DNA from: Hohaiivirga sp031547465
GTDB lineage: Bacteria > Pseudomonadota > Alphaproteobacteria > Rhizobiales > Beijerinckiaceae
Direction: 5' to 3'
DNA: 10,673 bases
Assembly: GCA_031547465.1 (NCBI GenBank)
Contig: JAVBRX010000053.1
Location: 1-10,673, forward strand
Position 1 is the stretch's first letter. Every line of letters starts with the position of its first letter. Shown here piece after piece: positions 6,766-10,673 of this stretch. The notes beneath the pieces were generated by a model. It was not told the origin of the DNA. It saw only the letters and a list, made by a program, of their open reading frames with translations, and did not search any database. A program made the position numbers and the translations under genes.

Positions 6766-6779
6766 ACGGAAGATGACCG

Positions 6780-7562
6780 ATGAAAATCGTCACTTGGAAT
6801 GTCAATTCCCTGCGCCAGCGGCTCGATCACCTGCTGCTTTTCCTGAAGGCGGAAACGCCCGATGCGGTTTGCCTGCAAGAACTGAAATGCCAGGAGACCG
6901 ATTTCCCGTTCATGGAAATCGAAGCAGCAGGGTATTCTGCCGTAGCCCTCGGGCAGAAAGCTTATAACGGCGTCGCCATCCTCAGCCGCCTTCCCCTCGG
7001 CGATATCCGACGCGGGTTGCCAGGGGATGAGGAGGACGGGCAGGCCCGCTATATCGAAGGTATTCTGACCGTTCCGGACAAGCGTCCGATGCGGATTGCT
7101 TCCCTTTATCTGCCAAACGGCAATCCTTTGAACAGCGAGAAATTTCCTTACAAGCTGGCATGGATGGGCAGGCTTGCCACTCATGCCGGTACCTTGCTGC
7201 GCAACGAAGAAGCTTTCATTTTTGCCGGCGATTATAACGTCATTCCCGAACCGCGCGATGCGTCCGACCCTGCCGCTTGGATCAACGATGCGCTGTTCCA
7301 GCCGGTCACGCGCGCCAGTTTCCGCAAGTTGCTTTCCCTTGGCCTGACGGATGCACTACGCGCCTGCTCCGACGCCTCGGGGCTTTATACGTTCTGGGAT
7401 TATCAGGCCGGCGCATGGCAGAGAAACTTCGGCATCCGCATCGATCATTGCCTGCTGTCGCCTCAGGCCACCGACCGCCTGCTCTCCTCGCGCATCGTCA
7501 AGGAAACGCGTGGCTGGGAGAAACCATCGGATCATGTTCCGGTCATGGTGGAATTCGCCTGA
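6780..7562 (+). CDS. xth: Exodeoxyribonuclease III / AP endonuclease
   Basis: A 260-residue Mg2+-dependent nuclease of the exonuclease/endonuclease/phosphatase fold. In base-excision repair it cleaves 5' of abasic sites and removes 3' blocking groups and nucleotides from duplex DNA. All family landmarks are present: MKIVTWNVNSLR with Asn7, LQELKCQE with metal-ligand Glu34, YNGVAILSR, SLYLPNGNP with Tyr110, AGDYNVIPEPRD with Asp151 and Asn153, FWDYQAGAWQRNFGIRIDH with Asp222, and the catalytic SDHVPV pair Asp251-His252. Length matches the usual ~260-268. MKIVTWN is the canonical N-terminus, so the ATG at 6780 is preferred over the out-of-frame ATG seven bases earlier; GGAAG at 6768-6772 serves as ribosome-binding site. 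It is convergent with exoR, 53 bp apart, and no hairpin terminator is evident between them. Confidence 0.97.
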   Translation: MKIVTWNVNSLRQRLDHLLLFLKAETPDAVCLQELKCQETDFPFMEIEAAGYSAVALGQKAYNGVAILSRLPLGDIRRGLPGDEEDGQARYIEGILTVPDKRPMRIASLYLPNGNPLNSEKFPYKLAWMGRLATHAGTLLRNEEAFIFAGDYNVIPEPRDASDPAAWINDALFQPVTRASFRKLLSLGLTDALRACSDASGLYTFWDYQAGAWQRNFGIRIDHCLLSPQATDRLLSSRIVKETRGWEKPSDHVPVMVEFA

Positions 7563-7615
7563 GCGTCGTTACCCAAGGCTTTATCGATTCTGGGGCTTAC
7601 TGGCGTTCGGCCCGA

Positions 7616-8473
7616 TTATCGCCGGTGCGTCTCAGAATATCGCTCCACATACGACAGCGCCAGCGTCTTGTCCGTATCCGGCAGCGCCGCCTCGGCCTTG
7701 TCATAGAGATCGAAAATCCACTTGTTCTTCGTGGTCGAACGGGCATCGAGTGCGGATTCACGCGCCATGCTGAGCCACATGAAGCCCCTCGCCGCTTCGC
7801 GCTTCATGCCTTCGCCGTTGATGAGCAGATAGCCGAGTAGCGCCTGCGACTGATAATGCCCCTTCTCCGCCGCCAGTTTCAACCAGCGCGCTGCGAGGCG
7901 GGGATCCTTCTCGACGCCGGAGCCGTCGATATAAAGCCGCGCCAGACTGAACTGCGCATCCGGATCGCTGAAATAGGTCGCGGCGTAATGGAACATCTCC
8001 CGCGCACGGGCGAGATCCTGGACGACATAGCTCCCTTTGATGCCGTTCGAGAAATAGCCGCCGAGCGCCACGAAAGCGCTGGAAACCACCGGCGCAGCAG
8101 CGGAATCGGAAGGCTCGTCGGCAAACTGGTCAGCAAGTTTGGAGAACAGCTCGAACGCCTTCAGATCGTCCTGCTTAACGCCATCGCCCTCGGCATACAT
8201 GCGCCCGAGCTTCCACAGCGCCAACGCCTGGCCTTCGGAAGCGGCGAATTCAAGCGCCCGGGCAGCCTCGGCCTTATCGCCCGCATTATATTCGCGAACG
8301 CCGACCCGCAACGCATCGCGCCCGGATTTGAACTGCGCCAGCGGATTCTCGGCTCCCGGAACGGGAACCGCCAAGGCTTGCGGCTGACGGGACGGCACAT
8401 CGAGCGCAAGCGCTGACGCCACCCCGCAACAACCCAGACAAATCACCCCAGCCGAAAGGCTAAATATCCGCAT
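7616..8473 (-). CDS. exoR: ExoR-type periplasmic Sel1-repeat regulator
   Basis: A 285-residue secreted protein. MRIFSLSAGVICLGCC and the following ASALA form a signal peptide with likely cleavage near residue 23. The mature part holds three to four Sel1 (TPR-like) repeats: ALALWKLGRMYAEGDGVKQD at about residues 83-102, then DPDAQFSLARLYIDGSGVEK and YQSQALLGYLLINGEGM. A MWLSMARE helix and charged C-terminus follow. WKLGRMYA(D/E)GDGVKQDDLKAFE, AREMF.YAA.YF.DPDAQ and ARG.MWL fit my memory of rhizobial ExoR. ExoR binds the sensor ChvG/ExoS in the periplasm and keeps ChvG-ChvI signalling off; its proteolysis (acid-triggered in Agrobacterium) releases exopolysaccharide and virulence or symbiosis genes. 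The ATG at 8473 overlaps the end of ilvD by 14 bases; an in-frame GTG at 8497 adds eight residues and lacks a ribosome site. Neither start has a well-placed Shine-Dalgarno, so coupling to ilvD is likely. The ortholog call is from recalled motifs, not alignment. Confidence 0.85.
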   Translation of the reverse strand: MRIFSLSAGVICLGCCGVASALALDVPSRQPQALAVPVPGAENPLAQFKSGRDALRVGVREYNAGDKAEAARALEFAASEGQALALWKLGRMYAEGDGVKQDDLKAFELFSKLADQFADEPSDSAAAPVVSSAFVALGGYFSNGIKGSYVVQDLARAREMFHYAATYFSDPDAQFSLARLYIDGSGVEKDPRLAARWLKLAAEKGHYQSQALLGYLLINGEGMKREAARGFMWLSMARESALDARSTTKNKWIFDLYDKAEAALPDTDKTLALSYVERYSETHRR

Positions 8474-10190
8474 AGCTGTGATGTTCTTTCGCTCCACCCG
8501 GATGCGTCACCGCGCCGTCTTTCGCCGGCCCGACCGTCTGGGTGTACTTCCAGAGATACCCCGACGTGAACGACGTCGGGCGTGGCTTCCATTCCATTTT
8601 ACGACGGGCGAGCTCCTCGTCCGATAACTCGACCGACATCGTTCCGGCGATGGCATCGAGAACAATGATGTCGCCGTCGCGGACCAAGGCAATCGGCCCG
8701 CCCACTGCCGCCTCCGGCCCTACATGGCCGATGCAGAAACCGCGTGTAGCTCCCGAGAAGCGTCCGTCGGTGATGAGCGCCACCTTGTCGCCCATCCCCT
8801 GCCCGTACAACGCCGCCGTCGTTTGCAACATTTCGCGCATTCCCGGCCCGCCGATCGGCCCTTCATAACGGATGACGAGGACGTCACCTTCCTTGTATGT
8901 CCTGTTTTTCACCGCTTCGAAGCACTCTTCCTCGCAATCGAAGCAGCGGGCCGGACCACGGAAAATCTGCTTTTCAATCGGCATTCCGGCAACCTTGACG
9001 ATAGCCCCATCGGGCGCGAGGTTGCCCCTGAGACCGACGACGCCGCCGGTCGGAGTGATCGGCTTGTTCGCCGGACGAACGACATCCTGATCGTCGTTCC
9101 AGCGCACATTGGCAAGGTTTTCGGCCATGGTGCGCCCCGTCACCGTCATCACGTCGCCGTGCATGTAGCCATGGTCGAGCAGTGTCTTCATCAGCAGCGG
9201 AATGCCGCCCGCCTCGAACATGTCCTTGGCGACATAACGCCCGCCAGGCTTGAGGTCGGCGATATAGGGGGTGCGCTTGAAGATCTCGGCGACGTCGAAC
9301 AGGTCGAACGCAATGCCACATTCATGCGCCAGCGCGGGCAAATGCAAGGCAGCATTGGTTGAGCCACCGGACGCCGCAACCACCGTCGCCGCATTCTCCA
9401 GCGCCTTACGGGTGACGATGTCGCGCGGGCGAATATTCTTGGCAATCAGATCAACGATCATCTCGCCCGCCGCCATGCAGAACCGGTCGCGGATTTCGTA
9501 AGGGGCCGGAGCGCCCGCCGAATACGGCAGGGCGAGGCCGATAGCCTCAGACACCGTCGCCATGGTGTTGGCCGTGAATTGCGCGCCGCAGGCCCCGGCG
9601 GAGGGACACGCCACTTCTTCCAGTTCCTGGAGATCGGCATCCGACATATCGCCGACAGAATGCTTGCCGACGGCCTCGAACAGATCCTGCACCGTCACCG
9701 GCTTACCCCGGAACGAACCGGGCAGGATCGAACCACCGTAAATGAAGATCGACGGCACATTGAGGCGGCACATCGCCATCATCATACCGGGCAGAGATTT
9801 GTCGCAGCCCGCCATGCCGACGAGGGCATCATAGGCATGGCCACGCATCGTCAGTTCGACGGAATCGGCAATGACCTCGCGCGATGGCAGCGAGGCTTTC
9901 ATGCCCTCATGCCCCATGGCGATGCCGTCGGTAACGGTGATGGTGCAGAACTCGCGCGGCGTGCCGCCATTGGCGGCAACCCCCTTCTTCACGACCTGCG
10001 CCTGACGCATCAGGGAGATATTGCAGGGTGCGGCCTCATTCCAGCAAGTTGCGACTCCGACGAGCGGCTGTTCCATCTGCTGGCGCGTCAGACCCATCGC
10101 ATAGAGATAAGAGCGATGCGGCGCCCGCGCCGGCCCCATGGTTACATGCCGGCTCGGCAGTTTCGATTTGTCGATTACGCGCCCAGTCAT
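8460..10190 (-). CDS. ilvD: Dihydroxy-acid dehydratase
   Basis: A 576-residue IlvD/Edd-family iron-sulfur enzyme catalysing the dehydration of 2,3-dihydroxyisovalerate and its isoleucine-pathway homologue to 2-keto acids, the third common step of valine/isoleucine synthesis, in the cytoplasm. Visible landmarks are CWNEAAPC (Cys56), DGIAMGHEGMKASLPSRE, VGMAGCDKSLPG (Cys129), ACPSAGACGAQFTANTM (Cys195/Cys201), RYEGPIGGPGMREML, and ALITDGRFSGATRGFCIGHVGPEA near the C-terminus. Cysteines at the WNE..PC, GCDK and GACG positions fit the three-Cys class seen in Mycobacterium and plant-type enzymes rather than E. coli IlvD, which lacks the first Cys and is about 40 residues longer. Family relatives dehydrate sugar acids, but the upstream architecture does not suggest sugar catabolism. 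GGAGGG (complement of 10199-10204) lies eight bases before the ATG. exoR overlaps its 3' end. Confidence 0.93.
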   Translation of the reverse strand: MTGRVIDKSKLPSRHVTMGPARAPHRSYLYAMGLTRQQMEQPLVGVATCWNEAAPCNISLMRQAQVVKKGVAANGGTPREFCTITVTDGIAMGHEGMKASLPSREVIADSVELTMRGHAYDALVGMAGCDKSLPGMMMAMCRLNVPSIFIYGGSILPGSFRGKPVTVQDLFEAVGKHSVGDMSDADLQELEEVACPSAGACGAQFTANTMATVSEAIGLALPYSAGAPAPYEIRDRFCMAAGEMIVDLIAKNIRPRDIVTRKALENAATVVAASGGSTNAALHLPALAHECGIAFDLFDVAEIFKRTPYIADLKPGGRYVAKDMFEAGGIPLLMKTLLDHGYMHGDVMTVTGRTMAENLANVRWNDDQDVVRPANKPITPTGGVVGLRGNLAPDGAIVKVAGMPIEKQIFRGPARCFDCEEECFEAVKNRTYKEGDVLVIRYEGPIGGPGMREMLQTTAALYGQGMGDKVALITDGRFSGATRGFCIGHVGPEAAVGGPIALVRDGDIIVLDAIAGTMSVELSDEELARRKMEWKPRPTSFTSGYLWKYTQTVGPAKDGAVTHPGGAKEHHSYADI

Positions 10191-10225
10191 CGCTTTTGCC
10201 CTCCGCCAACACGCCGGATCATCAT
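10187..10225 (-). other. Possible 12-codon leader ORF overlapping the ilvD start
   Basis: An ATG at 10225 (minus strand) opens MMIRRVGGGQKR and ends with a TGA that overlaps the ilvD ATG in the ATGA arrangement typical of translational coupling. The frame runs through the ilvD ribosome-binding site. Its own ribosome-binding site is poor: the strong AAGGAGGA at 10248-10255 is too far away. The peptide is not rich in branched-chain residues, so classic attenuation is not indicated. Possibly chance. Confidence 0.2.
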
Positions 10226-10230
10226 GATCC
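10216..10230. promoter_or_regulatory. 15-bp palindrome before ilvD (candidate operator)
   Basis: GGATCAT (10216-10222) and ATGATCC (10224-10230) are perfect 7-bp inverted arms around a single base, centred 33 bases upstream of the ilvD start and immediately before its ribosome-binding site. The spacing suits a repressor dimer or a leader hairpin controlling ribosome access. No cognate regulator lies in the window. Confidence 0.35.
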
Positions 10231-10232
10231 CG

Positions 10233-10255
10233 CTACATCTTTGCGCTTCCTCCTT
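10233..10255 (-). promoter_or_regulatory. Strong Shine-Dalgarno followed by ATG-TAG (start-stop unit)
   Basis: On the minus strand AAGGAGGA (complement of 10248-10255) is followed after nine bases by ATG (10238-10236) and immediately by TAG (10235-10233). This is the best ribosome-binding site in the region, yet it leads to a one-codon ORF 43 bases upstream of the ilvD start. It could hold ribosomes on the leader and modulate ilvD expression, or be a relic of a lost leader peptide. Confidence 0.4.
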
Positions 10256-10285
10256 GCATGTGCGAAGCACAAGCGCAACAGATCA

Positions 10286-10304
10286 CGTTAACCTGCGGTT
10301 AACG
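10286..10304. promoter_or_regulatory. Candidate CtrA-binding site upstream of ilvD
   Basis: The sequence CGTTAACCTGCGGTTAACG has 8-bp inverted arms around TGC and contains TTAA (10288-10291), seven bases, then TTAAC (10299-10303). This is an exact match to the alphaproteobacterial CtrA consensus TTAA-N7-TTAAC, and because of the symmetry it matches on both strands. It lies about 96 bases upstream of the ilvD ATG. The match is seen; binding and target gene are inferred. It could alternatively be a simple hairpin. Confidence 0.4.
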
Positions 10305-10318
10305 GCCTTTTCCAGCAA

Positions 10319-10354
10319 TATTCCCAGTATCTTCTCTATTCCCAGTATCTTCTC
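10319..10354. repeat. Perfect 18-bp tandem duplication
   Basis: Two exact adjacent copies of TATTCCCAGTATCTTCTC occupy 10319-10336 and 10337-10354, next to the CtrA-like site. As with the 21-bp array at 2955-2996, a two-copy perfect tandem in non-coding DNA suggests recent slippage and possible strain variation. Confidence 0.9.
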
Positions 10355-10489
10355 CAGGAATCGGAGGTAAAACGGGAGCTGCTGGCCAAAACTCTTGAAT
10401 GCTTATGGTTGCGAGTCGTTTATGGCAGTATCGCGGCAGTGCCGAGCCTCTTGGACGGCGAGTGCGAAACAATTCAAAGTGTTGCGCGG

Positions 10490-10513
10490 GGGCAACAATC
10501 TTCGGTTGTTCCC
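10490..10513 (-). terminator. Weak hairpin downstream of the carboxylase gene
   Basis: GGGAACAA (complement of 10506-10513) can pair with TTGTT-G-CCC (complement of 10490-10498) with one bulged G and a seven-base loop, 23 bases after the carboxylase stop. No U-tract follows on the minus strand, so intrinsic termination is doubtful and read-through towards ilvD remains possible. Confidence 0.25.
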
Positions 10514-10536
10514 AGCCACGATGTATTTCACGCTTC

Positions 10537-10673
10537 TTACATCCTGAAAACCCCGAACCGGCTCGGACCGATCGGCGCGTTGAGCGTTGCCGACAGGGCG
10601 AGGCCAAGAATCTGCCGGGTCTCGGACGGCAGGATGATGCCATCGTCCCACAGATGCGCGCTGGCGTAATACG
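10537..10673 (-). CDS. mccB: Methylcrotonoyl-CoA carboxylase beta-type subunit, C-terminal end (partial)
   Basis: The last 45 codons of a biotin-dependent acyl-CoA carboxylase carboxyltransferase subunit, cut by the right window edge and ending in TAA at 10537-10539. The visible peptide runs YYASAHLWDDGIILPSETR, then QILGLALSATLNAPIGPSRF and GVFRM. The LWDDGII-P-TR-LGLALSA-LNAPI pattern with terminal FG(V/I)FRM is characteristic of 3-methylcrotonoyl-CoA carboxylase beta subunits (leucine degradation); geranoyl- or other acyl-CoA carboxylases of the same fold are the alternatives. It is on the same strand as ilvD with 346 bp between. Only the extreme C-terminus is visible, so active-site residues cannot be checked. 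Confidence 0.88.
   Translation of the reverse strand, partial: YYASAHLWDDGIILPSETRQILGLALSATLNAPIGPSRFGVFRM

Larger units (their letters stand above)
6403..6779. other. Divergent regulatory gap between the ompA-like gene and xth
   Basis: This AT-rich stretch must hold promoters for both divergent genes. It contains two short palindromes near the ompA-like start (6425-6439 and 6453-6465), a small inverted repeat CAGAA/TTCTG at 6514-6528, and a T-run at 6539-6545. An AT-rich block at 6566-6665 has recurring CATGTTTCA and GTTCATGT/ACATGAAC elements, a TATAAA box lies at 6659-6664, and a possible 23-codon ORF at 6694-6765. No clear -35 element was found for either direction. Confidence 0.6.
10191..10536. 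other. Intergenic region upstream of ilvD
   Basis: This gap separates ilvD from the carboxylase gene ending at 10537, both on the minus strand. It holds a 15-bp palindrome (10216-10230), an ATG-TAG unit after a strong Shine-Dalgarno (10233-10255), a CtrA-like palindrome (10286-10304), an 18-bp tandem duplication (10319-10354) and a weak hairpin (10490-10513). I saw no convincing sigma70 -10/-35 pair for ilvD and no additional gene. Confidence 0.6.

Noticed and set aside
7563..7615. Terminator between convergent xth and exoR
   Set aside because: I searched both strands for a GC stem with a U-tract and found none in these 53 bases.
8395..8473. Lipoprotein signal (ICLGCC) in the ExoR-like protein
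   Set aside because: The residue at -3 of the candidate lipobox is Cys rather than Leu/Val/Ile, and ASALA gives a good ordinary signal peptidase site.
9579..10370. 263-codon plus-strand frame opposite ilvD
   Set aside because: Antisense of conserved ilvD coding sequence, His/Arg-rich composition typical of shadow frames.

Overview
The window looks like chromosomal DNA of an alphaproteobacterium, most likely order Hyphomicrobiales (rhizobia, Brucella and relatives). This rests on an ExoR-type Sel1-repeat protein, helix-hairpin-helix repeats of the kind fused to alphaproteobacterial NuoE, an OmpA/BON envelope protein, and a palindromic sequence fitting the CtrA box TTAA-N7-TTAAC. Coding DNA is visibly GC-rich and the larger gaps are more AT-rich. 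No insertion sequence, prophage, CRISPR array, tRNA or rRNA was seen.

Layout from left to right. 1-728: no gene I can support. 729-1619 (-): EamA/DMT-family membrane transporter. It is divergent from 1879-2955 (+), an Old Yellow Enzyme-family flavin ene-reductase with a good sigma70-like promoter. A 21-bp tandem repeat and a strong hairpin terminator separate this from a convergent two-gene operon on the minus strand: an OmpA/BON-domain envelope protein (5023-6402) followed by a three-pass membrane protein with four tandem helix-hairpin-helix modules (3057-5009). A 377-bp regulatory gap leads into xth (exonuclease III, 6780-7562, +), preceded by a possible 23-codon ORF. Convergent to it is a minus-strand pair: ilvD (dihydroxy-acid dehydratase, 8460-10190), overlapped at its 3' end by exoR (7616-8473). 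The ilvD upstream region holds a CtrA-like site, a 15-bp palindrome, an ATG-TAG start-stop unit behind a strong Shine-Dalgarno and an 18-bp tandem repeat. The right edge cuts the C-terminus of a methylcrotonoyl-CoA carboxylase beta-type subunit.

Most genes are housekeeping: branched-chain amino acid synthesis, leucine/acyl-CoA breakdown, base-excision repair and ene reduction. Two parts stand out. One is exoR, whose family is known as the periplasmic brake on the ChvG(ExoS)-ChvI two-component system, here overlapping ilvD. The other is the OmpA/BON plus membrane-HHH operon. Predicted topology puts the HHH modules in the cytoplasm and the peptidoglycan-binding OmpA domain in the periplasm, so together they could form a trans-envelope device of unknown function. 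That operon is the best candidate here for an undescribed system.
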